Below the pieces are notes generated by a model that did no database searches, had not been told where the DNA came from, and saw nothing but the letters and a program-made list of their open reading frames with translations. A DNA stretch of 64,000 nucleotides, taken from NCBI RefSeq assembly GCF_900169145.1, contig NZ_FXZD01000008.1, positions 1 to 64,000 on the forward strand, in the 5' to 3' direction. The position numbers were made by a program, and so were the translations under genes. Shown piece by piece: positions 34,319-42,639 of the stretch. This DNA comes from Brevibacterium antiquum CNRZ 918. GTDB lineage: Bacteria; Actinomycetota; Actinomycetes; Actinomycetales; Brevibacteriaceae. Position 1 is the stretch's first letter, and every line of letters begins with the position of its first letter.

Positions 34319-35038
34319 ATGAGTACCGACGAACCGCGCACCGAGTCCACGCAACCGCGACCCGAGGCATTGCCTCAGGCCATCTCCGAGTCGAAGGCAC
34401 TCGGTGCTCCGATGGTCGTCCGCGGAATCCTCGGCGTCGCCTTCGGCTTCGCGACGGTCTTCTGGCCACGCGATGCCGCCAGCCCCAAGCACCTGTCGAT
34501 GGGCGTCGACATCGTCGACATCCTCTCCATCAGCTACCTGGTGCTGTTCGCTCTCGCCCTTGTCTACCAAGGCCTCCGCGCGCCGCTGAGTGTCCGCACT
34601 GCGGTCTATGGTCAAGTTGTCATCACGATCCCCGCGATCGTGTTCCTGTTCCTCGCAGATCAACCCGCGGAACTGCGCGCGGCACTGAGTATCTGGGCCC
34701 TGCTGCACGGGCTCATCGAGCTGTACAACTATCGTCAGCTCAAGTCCCACCCGATGGCCTCGGACTTCCTCATCGCGGCCGCCTGCCATGTACTCCTCGG
34801 TGTGATCCTCATCTTCGGCGACGGATTCGGTGCGCTGTGGATCCTCGGCTTCACCGGTGTGGCCACACTCATCGCCGGCGTCATCTTCATCATCGGCGGC
34901 TACTCGCGCATCAGCAAGGCCAAGCAGATCGCAGCCGACAAAGAACCATTCGTCGACGGACTCCCCGCCGCCGAAGCCGATGACCCAGACGTCCACGACG
35001 CTCCCGGCACGCCCGAGGCTCCCGAGGACAAGAACTGA
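34319..35038 (+). CDS. HdeD-like DUF308 membrane protein
   Basis: A 239-residue membrane protein with six predicted TM helices arranged as repeated pairs (GILGVAFGFATVFWP, then ILGFTGVATLIAGVIFIIGG), as in the HdeD acid-resistance family. The C-terminal tail is acidic. A TAAACT-like box (34304-34309) lies about 10 bases before the start and no ribosome site is seen, so the message may be leaderless. Function unproven. Confidence 0.75.
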   Translation: MSTDEPRTESTQPRPEALPQAISESKALGAPMVVRGILGVAFGFATVFWPRDAASPKHLSMGVDIVDILSISYLVLFALALVYQGLRAPLSVRTAVYGQVVITIPAIVFLFLADQPAELRAALSIWALLHGLIELYNYRQLKSHPMASDFLIAAACHVLLGVILIFGDGFGALWILGFTGVATLIAGVIFIIGGYSRISKAKQIAADKEPFVDGLPAAEADDPDVHDAPGTPEAPEDKN

Positions 35039-35109
35039 GCCAGGCCGCGCAGCCGGCACAACCCACGTCACCCGACGCCCACAGCCGAACTCGAGAAGAC
35101 CGAGGTGAG

Positions 35110-37755
35110 ATGAGTACCGTCGAGCATGACTACGAGAATCTTTCTCCGCTGACTCCGATAGCCGCCTCCGTCAGCTCATCCGGCCTCCTGGGTGACCTGG
35201 CCGAGGCCAGCCGCGAACTCTCCCCGGAACTCTTCCGCCGCCTCTTCGAGGTCTCTCGTTCCTCCTCGCTTCTCATCGCCACAGACTACGACGGCACCAT
35301 CGCACCGATCGTCGACCTGCCAGGTCAGGCGTTCCCGCTGGACTCCTCGGTCGACTCACTGCGCGCGCTCGCTCTGCTTCCGACCACCTCGGCGGGGGTG
35401 ATCTCCGGGCGCAGCCTGCGCGACCTCGCGGCCATGTCACGGCTGCCGCGGGAGGTCCACCTCTTCGGCTCCCATGGTGGAGAGACGGACACGGTCGCCA
35501 TCGACACCCTCGACGAGGAGCAGCGCACCGCCTTAGACGGACTCCGGCGAGACGTCTTCCAGACCCTGCCGACCACGATCATCGAACACAAGACCACCGG
35601 TGCCGCCGTGCACCTGCGCGGACTCGACGAGTCCGAACGTCAGGAGGTCGAAGACGCGGTCAACGACTTGGTCGAGGCCCACGTGATCTTCCCGACTCGG
35701 GGCAAGCAGGTCATCGACCTCTCGGTCGTCCCCTCGTCCAAGGCCGAGGCTCTGCAGCGCCTGCGGCAGCAGACCGGCGCCGAGGTGGTCGTGTTCATCG
35801 GCGACGACACCGCAGACGAATTCGCACTCGAAACACTCGGGGACCAGGATCTGGGGCTCAAGGTCGGCCGTGAACCCGGCGATACCCACGCCGACTACCG
35901 GATCAGCTCACCGGCCGAGGTCTCTGTCGTCCTCGCTGCGATCTACGAGCTGCGCAAATCCTGGCTCTTCGGCAGGCGCGCGACCCCGATCCATCGGCAC
36001 AGCCTGCTGGGCAATGGGCAGTCGACGGCGCTCGTGGACCCGGGCGGCCGCATCTGCTGGATGCCGCACCCGCTGCCGCACTCCTCATCGATGTTCTCCG
36101 AGATCCTCGGCGCTGAGGCGGCCGGGTTCTTCGCTGTCGAAACAGAGGCCGGAACCGCGCCGCTGACGCAGCGCTACATCACCCACTCGACGCTGCTGGA
36201 GACCCGGTGGCCGGGGCTCAGCTGCCTCGACTACCTCGCCCCGGTCGATGCCAACAGTGATGACACCATCGTCGTGCGCGTGCTCACCGGCGACACCTCG
36301 GCCCGGATCCGCTTCGCCCCACGCCTCGACTATGCGACCGTGCCGACGCAGATGGTGCGCACCGACGACGGAGTGCAGGTGCTGGGGACCTCCGAGCCCA
36401 TCTCCCTGATCGCACCGGGCATCGACTTCGAGATCAGCGATGTCGGGCAGTCTCACACCGCCGAGGCGGTCGTTGTGCCTTCGCAGCAACCCGGAGGAGC
36501 CGTCGTGCTGGTCTTGGCCTGCGGCACCGGAACCGGTGACGCGAGGTACATGGCCACCGGCGGAGAGCACCATGTGCGCGAACGCGCCCTGAACTTCTGG
36601 ACCAACTGGGTCGATACGCTCAACATCCCCGGCCACCACCGCGAAGAGGTCATCCGCTCGGCCATCACCCTGCGCGCCCTCTGTCACGAACCGACCGGGG
36701 GAGTCCTCGCCGCACCCACGACCTCCCTGCCGGAGGGCATCGGCGGCGTGCGCAACTGGGACTACCGCTACACCTGGCTGCGCGACGGCTCGATGACCGT
36801 GCGCGCCCTGCTCGCGCTGGGATCGACCGGTGAGGCCGAGGGTTTCCTGTCCTGGCTCACGGGAATCCTGGCCCGCACTGTGTCTCCTGAACAGCTCCAC
36901 CCGCTCTACGCCGTCGACGGCTCCGCCCTGACCACCGAGGCGGTGCTGGCCCATCTGCCTGGATACGCGGGTTCCCGGCCGGTGCGAGTGGGCAACGCGG
37001 CCGAACATCAGGTTCAGCTCGACGTCTTCGGGCCGGTCACCGAGCTCCTCAACGAGCTCAGCGAGCACCTCGGCGATCTTCCGGATTCCTATTGGCGACT
37101 GACCTGCCAGATGGTCGAGGCCGTGAGCAAGCGGTGGTTCGAGGCCGATCACGGCATCTGGGAGGCCAGGCGGCCGCCCAAGCACAACGTCTACACGCGT
37201 GTGATGTGCTGGGTGACGGTCGATCGGGCGCTGCAGATCGCCGAACGCTTCGGTCGTGAACTCCCCGGGGCCTGGCGGCAGCTGCGCGAGGAGATCGCCC
37301 ACGATGTGCTCGAGAACGGGTACAACGAGGAGGTCGGGGCCTTCACCGTTGCCTACGGCGAGACCGATCTCGACTCGGCGTGCCTGTTCGTGGGACTCTC
37401 GGGTCTGCTGCCCGCCGATGATCCGCGCTTCATCTCGACAGTCGACGCCATCGAACGTGAACTGCGGGTGGGACCGACGGTCTTCCGCTACCGCTACGAC
37501 GACGGGTTGCCCGGCCTTGAGGGCGGATTCCACATCTGCACGACCTGGCTCGTCGAAGCCTTCATCAAGGTCGGACGCATCGACGATGCCTGGGACCTGT
37601 TCCGGCAGGTGGACAACCTGCTGGGGCCGACCGGGCTGCTGGCCGAGGAGTACGATCCGGTCGCGGAGATGCACTTGGGCAACCACCCGCAGGCCTACTC
37701 GCATCTGGGCTACATCCGCGTCGCGCAGATGCTCGACGACTACCGTCCGAGCTGA
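35110..37755 (+). CDS. Trehalose-6-phosphate phosphatase fused to GH15 hydrolase
   Basis: A two-domain protein of 881 residues. Residues about 40-280 form a HAD-type OtsB domain (LIATDYDGTIAPIVD nucleophile loop; VVFIGDDTADEFA). From about 290 on it is a GH15 glucoamylase/trehalase-like domain (RNWDYRYTWLRDGSMTVRAL; GLEGGFHICTTWLVEAF; EEYDPVAEMHLGNHPQAYSH near the end). It could dephosphorylate trehalose 6-phosphate and then hydrolyse trehalose or another alpha-glucan. GAGGTGAG precedes the ATG. The combination links trehalose synthesis and breakdown in one chain. Confidence 0.85.
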   Translation: MSTVEHDYENLSPLTPIAASVSSSGLLGDLAEASRELSPELFRRLFEVSRSSSLLIATDYDGTIAPIVDLPGQAFPLDSSVDSLRALALLPTTSAGVISGRSLRDLAAMSRLPREVHLFGSHGGETDTVAIDTLDEEQRTALDGLRRDVFQTLPTTIIEHKTTGAAVHLRGLDESERQEVEDAVNDLVEAHVIFPTRGKQVIDLSVVPSSKAEALQRLRQQTGAEVVVFIGDDTADEFALETLGDQDLGLKVGREPGDTHADYRISSPAEVSVVLAAIYELRKSWLFGRRATPIHRHSLLGNGQSTALVDPGGRICWMPHPLPHSSSMFSEILGAEAAGFFAVETEAGTAPLTQRYITHSTLLETRWPGLSCLDYLAPVDANSDDTIVVRVLTGDTSARIRFAPRLDYATVPTQMVRTDDGVQVLGTSEPISLIAPGIDFEISDVGQSHTAEAVVVPSQQPGGAVVLVLACGTGTGDARYMATGGEHHVRERALNFWTNWVDTLNIPGHHREEVIRSAITLRALCHEPTGGVLAAPTTSLPEGIGGVRNWDYRYTWLRDGSMTVRALLALGSTGEAEGFLSWLTGILARTVSPEQLHPLYAVDGSALTTEAVLAHLPGYAGSRPVRVGNAAEHQVQLDVFGPVTELLNELSEHLGDLPDSYWRLTCQMVEAVSKRWFEADHGIWEARRPPKHNVYTRVMCWVTVDRALQIAERFGRELPGAWRQLREEIAHDVLENGYNEEVGAFTVAYGETDLDSACLFVGLSGLLPADDPRFISTVDAIERELRVGPTVFRYRYDDGLPGLEGGFHICTTWLVEAFIKVGRIDDAWDLFRQVDNLLGPTGLLAEEYDPVAEMHLGNHPQAYSHLGYIRVAQMLDDYRPS

Positions 37756-37796
37756 GGGCAGACCTCGGCTCGGACGGCGGTACAGTGACGCTCAGG

Positions 37797-38249
37797 TCAC
37801 TCGACGAGGAGGGTGACCACCTCGGCGATGCACGCAGGACGCTCTTCGCCCTCGATCTCGATGACGTGCTTGAGGATGACCTGGGTGCCCTTGTCTCCGG
37901 GAATGACCTCGTTGACGCTGACGGTGCCGCGCAGGCGAGAGCCCACCGGCACCGGCTGAGCGAAGCGAACCTTGTTGAGGCCGTAGTTGACGCGGATGGA
38001 CACACCTTCGATGGTGAAGATCTCGCTCGAGAACTTCGGGATCAGTGACAGAGTGAAGAAGCCGTGGACGATCGTCGAACCGTACGGGCCCTTCGCCGCG
38101 CGCTGCTCGTCGATGTGGATCCACTGGTGATCGTCGGTGACATCGGCGAAGGTGTTGATCGCCTCCTGGTCGATCGTCGTCCATTCGGACGAGCCCAATT
38201 CGGTGCCGACGAGCGAGGTGATCTCATCGATTCCATTGAGTGTGCGCAT
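37797..38249 (-). CDS. MaoC-like (R)-specific enoyl-CoA hydratase
   Basis: A 150-residue hot-dog fold protein with the hydratase dyad Asp40-x4-His45 in TDDHQWIHID, followed by GSTIVHGFFTLSL. Members hydrate trans-2-enoyl-CoA to (R)-3-hydroxyacyl-CoA. ATG 38249 has AAGGAG upstream. It converges on the OtsB-GH15 gene and stands alone. Confidence 0.88.
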   Translation of the reverse strand: MRTLNGIDEITSLVGTELGSSEWTTIDQEAINTFADVTDDHQWIHIDEQRAAKGPYGSTIVHGFFTLSLIPKFSSEIFTIEGVSIRVNYGLNKVRFAQPVPVGSRLRGTVSVNEVIPGDKGTQVILKHVIEIEGEERPACIAEVVTLLVE

Positions 38250-38403
38250 TCTTCGTTCTCCTTTGATCCGTGATTGTCGTACGCAGAGAGTGTCAGGCGT
38301 GTTCTTAGCGGACATTCGATTGAAGGAATGCCGGTACTTGGCACCTTACTTGTTCGCATCGGACTTGGCACCGGTGTGTCCGGGATTCGGCTAGGTTGGT
38401 GGT

Positions 38404-38961
38404 ATGGAACCTCTGACTCAGCCGCTCTCACCCCGGTGGATCGACCGACCGGCAGGCTACCGGGACTTCGAATCGGCCTTCTTCGTCGGTCATGGTCGTG
38501 ACACCTTCGACCGCTGCGCGGAGGAACTGCTGCATTGGGAGGTGAAGATCCGCAGTGGATTCGACATCGGTGTCCAGGTTCCGGGGGATGACACGGACTC
38601 CCTGGGCATGGGCACCGGCTCCCATACCGGCTCCGGGCCGGGCTGCCCGCGGGTCCGGGCCGGACAGGAGCCGACGATCTTCGTCCGGATCGGGCCGTTC
38701 CGCCTGCCAGAGCCGGCCCGCGTCATCGAGGTCTTCGAGTCCGAAACACGTCGTGGCTTCACCTATGGCACGAAGCCTGGGCATCCGATCACCGGCGAGG
38801 AGTCATTTATCCTCACCCACACTCCCGATGGTCGAGTCTTCCTCGTGCTGCGCTCTGTCTCCCGAGCCGGAATGGGGATCTGGCGCCTCGGTGAACCCTT
38901 CGTCCGACTTGCCCAGATCATCTACCGCAGGCGATACTCCCGCGCTCTGCGCGGCCGATAG
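38404..38961 (+). CDS. DUF1990 family protein
   Basis: This 185-residue protein matches the DUF1990 pattern: an early Y-x-x-F box, LLHWEVKIRSGFDI, FVRIGPFRLPEPARV and YGTKPGHPITGEESF. Function is unknown. It starts 154 bases from the divergent MaoC gene. No ribosome site is obvious. Confidence 0.75.
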   Translation: MEPLTQPLSPRWIDRPAGYRDFESAFFVGHGRDTFDRCAEELLHWEVKIRSGFDIGVQVPGDDTDSLGMGTGSHTGSGPGCPRVRAGQEPTIFVRIGPFRLPEPARVIEVFESETRRGFTYGTKPGHPITGEESFILTHTPDGRVFLVLRSVSRAGMGIWRLGEPFVRLAQIIYRRRYSRALRGR

Positions 38962-39166
38962 CCAGGCGCGCCCGTTGCGTGCGGCTGTTGGCCACGCGCA
39001 GCCAGTTGCCGCTGAACGTACCGTCATTGTTGGCGCGCGTGCGAAAAAGCTCGCGAGAATGCACGCAACTCCACAATGACACCTGGCTGACAGCCACCGG
39101 AAGCAGCTCAGGTCTCCCGCGCGCTGCGCAGCTGACTGTGCACTGCGAAGCTGACCCGATTACCCC

Positions 39167-40447
39167 TCAGATGGATTCGAGGTACTGCTTGAGCGCCTCA
39201 TCCTGGGCCTCGGGATCCGGGAAGATCGCTTCGGTGCGTGCACCACCGGTGACCGGATCGTTGCTGAAAGTCAGGTGAATGCCCAGCAGACGGGCCTGTC
39301 CCTGTGCGATCACGAGCCCCAGGCCCATGCCTCCGCCGCCGGCGGAGACGAAGCGGGTCGGGCCGGTGTTGACGATGTCAGGCGGGTAGCCGGAGCCGGA
39401 GTCGGTGATCGTGATGCTGCGGGTGCTCGTCTCCAGGCGGATCGGGTCCCCGCCGTGCTTGATCGCGTTGACCAGCAAGTTTGAGATGATGCGTTCGAAG
39501 CGGCGAACATCGGTGACCAGTGTCGAGTTCAGCGCTGCCAGGTGAGTGTCGATCTCATGGTCAGACAGGGCACCGGAGGCGGTCAGGGTTCCCAACAGCG
39601 ACCGGACCGCCTGGTCGATGTTGACGCGGGTGAACTCGGGGTTCGCGCGACCCGCATCGAGGCGGGAGACTTCGAGCAGGTCTTCGACGAGGACCTGCAT
39701 GCGCTGCACTCGGTCCTTGACGAGCTCGGCGGGGCGCGAATCCTCCTCGAGCAGGTTGGCCGCGTTGACGAGGCCGGTCAGCGGGGTCCGCATCTCGTGT
39801 GCCAGGTCAGCGGTGAAGCGCTGCTCGGAGTCGATTCGCTCGGTCAGCCGTGTCACGGCTGTGTCGACCGCCGAGGCGAAGGCCGCGACCTCTTGGTCCG
39901 TGTCGTCGACGACATCGGCGATCCTGATGCTCGTGTCTCCGGCCGCGATCTTCCGCGCGGCTTGAGCGCCCAGAGTCAGCCTGCGTGAGATGCGCCCGGC
40001 CACGATGGAGCCGACGCCGCCGACGACCAGCGCGGAGCCGATCATGCCCACCAACAGTGCCTGGTCGATGCGGCCGATGAGCTCCTGGCTGTCCGCGGTT
40101 GAGGCGCGCACGGAGATCACCTCGGTGTAGGTGCCGACCTCGATCGGGGCGGCCGCCCACACGATCTCCTCCCCGTCGACCTCGGAGCGCATCGTCACGC
40201 TCTGGCCCTTGAGCGCTTGGGCGCGTGCATCCTTGGGCAGTGCAGGGTCGTCGATGCGGGCGTTGAGGGTGAGCACCCCGGTCTCGGAGAAGATGGCGAC
40301 GGAGTTCGCAAGCTGCTCGGTCACGGTCGAACGCATGCGGTCATCCTCGGCTCGGGCCGCGGACTGACGCAGCACGATGGAGCAGGAGAGCACGGCGATG
40401 ATCACCGAGGCAACGATGAGCAGGGAGATCTTCCAGCGCAGTGACAT
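39167..40447 (-). CDS. Sensor histidine kinase
   Basis: A 426-residue kinase with two TM helices (WKISLLIVASVIIAVLSCSIVL is split over residues 5-26, and LVGMIGSALVVGGVGSIVAG), an extracytoplasmic loop, HAMP, HisKA (DLAHEMRTP) and an ATPase domain (NLLVNAIKHGG, GGGGMGLGLV). It follows the response regulator gene by four bases. With the lipoprotein gene upstream the arrangement resembles the cseA-cseB-cseC cell-envelope stress system of actinobacteria (inference). Confidence 0.88.
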   Translation of the reverse strand: MSLRWKISLLIVASVIIAVLSCSIVLRQSAARAEDDRMRSTVTEQLANSVAIFSETGVLTLNARIDDPALPKDARAQALKGQSVTMRSEVDGEEIVWAAAPIEVGTYTEVISVRASTADSQELIGRIDQALLVGMIGSALVVGGVGSIVAGRISRRLTLGAQAARKIAAGDTSIRIADVVDDTDQEVAAFASAVDTAVTRLTERIDSEQRFTADLAHEMRTPLTGLVNAANLLEEDSRPAELVKDRVQRMQVLVEDLLEVSRLDAGRANPEFTRVNIDQAVRSLLGTLTASGALSDHEIDTHLAALNSTLVTDVRRFERIISNLLVNAIKHGGDPIRLETSTRSITITDSGSGYPPDIVNTGPTRFVSAGGGGMGLGLVIAQGQARLLGIHLTFSNDPVTGGARTEAIFPDPEAQDEALKQYLESI

Positions 40448-40451
40448 GCGA

Positions 40452-41468
40452 TCAGCCCGCGAAGCGGTACCCGAATCCGCGGACGGTCTCGATCATGTTG
40501 GCGCCGATCTTCTTCCGCAGGCGCTGGATGTGGACGTCAACGACACGGGAGTCGCCGGCCCATTCGTAGCCCCAGACGGTGAAGGCGATCTTCTCACGGG
40601 AGTAGACGTGCTCGGGCTGCTCGGTCAGGAGCAGGAGGACGCGCAGCTCGGTGGGGGTGAGGTGGACTTCCTCGCCGTCGATCTCCACGGTCAGGCGACC
40701 GGTGTCGAGGACCAGCGAACCCAGCCGCGTCCGGAACGGACCGAGCTCGCTGTCGGAGTCGACGCTGCCGCTGTGGTTCTCGCCCGCGTTCGTATAGCCG
40801 CCCTGGTTGGAGTCCGACTGCATGACCGGTGAGCCGTCCGGGCGGGGAGGAACGGTGACGTCGCCGCCGATCATCTGCTCGTCTCCACCGTCGTCTATGT
40901 CCGTCGAGGTGAATTTTCCGCCCGCACCCAGGAAGGTGTCGTCGGACTCGAGTTGGGCCTTGAGGCGTTCGCGGGTGTCCATGCCGGGGCTGGCGCCGAG
41001 CACCTCGGGGATGCCGTCCCCGGTGATCATGCCGCCGGGACCGATCACGGTTTCGTGCTCCTCGTCCATCTCGGTGGTCGGGGAGTAGCCGAGTCTGTCG
41101 GTGCCGGTGGTGATGAAGCGGCGGACGACGGCACGGATGCGGGCATTGAGCACCTGCATGTCGAAGGGCTTGGTGAGGTAGTCGTCGGCTCCGGCTTCGA
41201 GCGCCTGGACGATGTCGATCGCATCCGAGCGTGCGGAGATGATGATGATGGGAATGGTGGATCGCTCACGCACGGCCCGGCAGATCGATGCGCCGTTCAT
41301 GGTGGGCAGCATGAGGTCGAGAAGCAGAACGTCGGCACCATGTGCAGCGACGAACTCGTACCCCTCGCGACCGTCGGCGAATGCCGACACCGTGTAATCG
41401 AACCGTTCCAGGCCGATCTGGGTCGTCTCCCGGATGACCTCGTCATCCTCAACCAGAACAATATGCAT
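40452..41468 (-). CDS. OmpR-family response regulator with a very long linker
   Basis: At 338 residues it is about 100 longer than usual. The receiver (1-118) has phospho-acceptor Asp51 (LLLDLMLPTMNG) and Lys100. The winged-helix domain begins near 245 (LGSLVLDTGRLTVEIDGEEV). The 125 residues between are acidic, Gly/Ser-rich and apparently disordered. The ATG overlaps the stop of the upstream lipoprotein gene (TAATG). It pairs with the kinase four bases downstream. Confidence 0.88.
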   Translation of the reverse strand: MHIVLVEDDEVIRETTQIGLERFDYTVSAFADGREGYEFVAAHGADVLLLDLMLPTMNGASICRAVRERSTIPIIIISARSDAIDIVQALEAGADDYLTKPFDMQVLNARIRAVVRRFITTGTDRLGYSPTTEMDEEHETVIGPGGMITGDGIPEVLGASPGMDTRERLKAQLESDDTFLGAGGKFTSTDIDDGGDEQMIGGDVTVPPRPDGSPVMQSDSNQGGYTNAGENHSGSVDSDSELGPFRTRLGSLVLDTGRLTVEIDGEEVHLTPTELRVLLLLTEQPEHVYSREKIAFTVWGYEWAGDSRVVDVHIQRLRKKIGANMIETVRGFGYRFAG

Positions 41469-42181
41469 TACGTTTCTCCATTAAGCCGCGTGAAGCGTTG
41501 ACCCGGTTCAAATCTACCTTCATGCAGGCGGAACACCTGCACCGACCAGCCCGAAGGGCAGCAGGCCTCGTCGCCGTCGGCATACATCGCCTCCTGCACC
41601 ACCAGTGTCCCATTCTTACCTGGGCTGAGTTTGAGCTGGTTGCCGGTGGCGATCAGCTCAAGGCGTGGTTCGCCGTCCTTCTCACTGATGACGGCGCCCG
41701 CAACGATCTCGCTCTTCTGCTTCGGGTTGGCCACGGTGACGAGTTGGAACTTCTTATCGCCGCTGAGGAAGGGTGTCGAGAATTTGAGGCATTCCCTGCA
41801 GTCGGCGATGACTCGCGCAGACTCCGTTGCCTTCCCCGTCACCGCGATTCCCGAGGCGTCCACAATGGCCTTGCGGATCTCCTTGAGCGAGAAGGGTTCA
41901 TCGGGTGGCCCCGAGTCCGAATTCGCAGGTTCGAACTGAGTGGGAGATGTCTCACCTTCCGGTTCCACCCGCAATCCCCTGTCCGGGCCGCATGCGGTCA
42001 TGCCCACCAGCGTGATCGTCGCAAGGACGATTGCGATCACTGTTCTGCTGGCTGTGCGCGGGCGCGACTTCTGACCAGGGACGACCTGGCTCGATCTGAG
42101 CGCGCGCGACACCTCATCGGAGGGGCGCCGAATGGGGGTGGGCACGTAGACATTTTTGCGTGTTCTGCCCGGGTAGTCCAC
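41468..42181 (-). CDS. Lipoprotein, possible CseA-like regulator
   Basis: A product of up to 237 residues with a basic N-terminus, TM/lipobox TVIAIVLATITLVGMTAC and an exported domain with four Cys residues (DCRECLKF, EACCPSGW), suggesting two disulphides. It is translationally coupled to the response regulator gene. The start is uncertain: GTG 42181 is the longest choice and leaves a long leader before the lipobox. The partner role in the two-component system is inferred from position only. Confidence 0.65.
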   Translation of the reverse strand: MDYPGRTRKNVYVPTPIRRPSDEVSRALRSSQVVPGQKSRPRTASRTVIAIVLATITLVGMTACGPDRGLRVEPEGETSPTQFEPANSDSGPPDEPFSLKEIRKAIVDASGIAVTGKATESARVIADCRECLKFSTPFLSGDKKFQLVTVANPKQKSEIVAGAVISEKDGEPRLELIATGNQLKLSPGKNGTLVVQEAMYADGDEACCPSGWSVQVFRLHEGRFEPGQRFTRLNGET

Positions 42182-42290
42182 CCACGTCCCAATTCTGGCG
42201 AGTCAGGCACGCCCGATTCCTCACACCGCCTCCGGGCCACCGGTCGACCTCGGTGCACCGTTTCTCAGCTGAGGTCGGTACGCTGGGGGT

Positions 42291-42554
42291 ATGGCAGCAT
42301 CGAAGTCTGAGAAAAGATCCACCAGCACCGTGTCCTACAAGGATGCGTTCAAAGTGGGGCTCGTCTGCGGCGTCGCAGTTCTGATCCTGTCGATCATCGT
42401 CACCCGCGCCTGGCAGGATTCGACCGCTTTCGGATTCGCTTTCGTCTATGCCGGTGCCGCGTTAGTCCTGGTCAGCGCCTTCGCCTGCATTCTCAATTGG
42501 GTGATGCGCAATGACACCCAGAATGACGATCAGTACTACCCGATCCTCAAGTGA
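42291..42554 (+). CDS. Small two-TM membrane protein
   Basis: An 87-residue protein with two TM helices (VGLVCGVAVLILSIIV and FAFVYAGAALVLVSAFACIL) and a polar tail ending DDQYYPILK. No family recognised. It stands alone, divergent from the lipoprotein gene. Confidence 0.65.
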   Translation: MAASKSEKRSTSTVSYKDAFKVGLVCGVAVLILSIIVTRAWQDSTAFGFAFVYAGAALVLVSAFACILNWVMRNDTQNDDQYYPILK

Positions 42555-42601
42555 GCCCTACCCGATCCTCAGGTGAGTTGAGTGATCCTCAGGTGAGGAT
42601 C
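42541..42601. repeat. Triple short repeat with hairpin, possible terminator
   Basis: GATCCTCAAGTGAG / GATCCTCAGGTGAG occurs three times between 42542 and 42601. The last copy forms a perfect 8-bp stem (GATCCTCA-GG-TGAGGATC, 42584-42601). It follows the small membrane protein gene and precedes the acyl-CoA synthetase. Confidence 0.5.
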
Positions 42602-42639
42602 GTCAGCTGAGGCTCACCCCGGTGACGTAGGGTTTCCCC

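Noticed and set aside
4410..37755. Two 881-residue ORFs (GH65 and OtsB-GH15) as a duplication
   Set aside because: Sequences and domain orders are unrelated, and the equal lengths arise only with the longer GH65 start.
38962..39166. Possible small gene or RNA between the DUF1990 and kinase genes
   Set aside because: The 205-bp gap shows no ribosome site, conserved motif or stable hairpin beyond chance.
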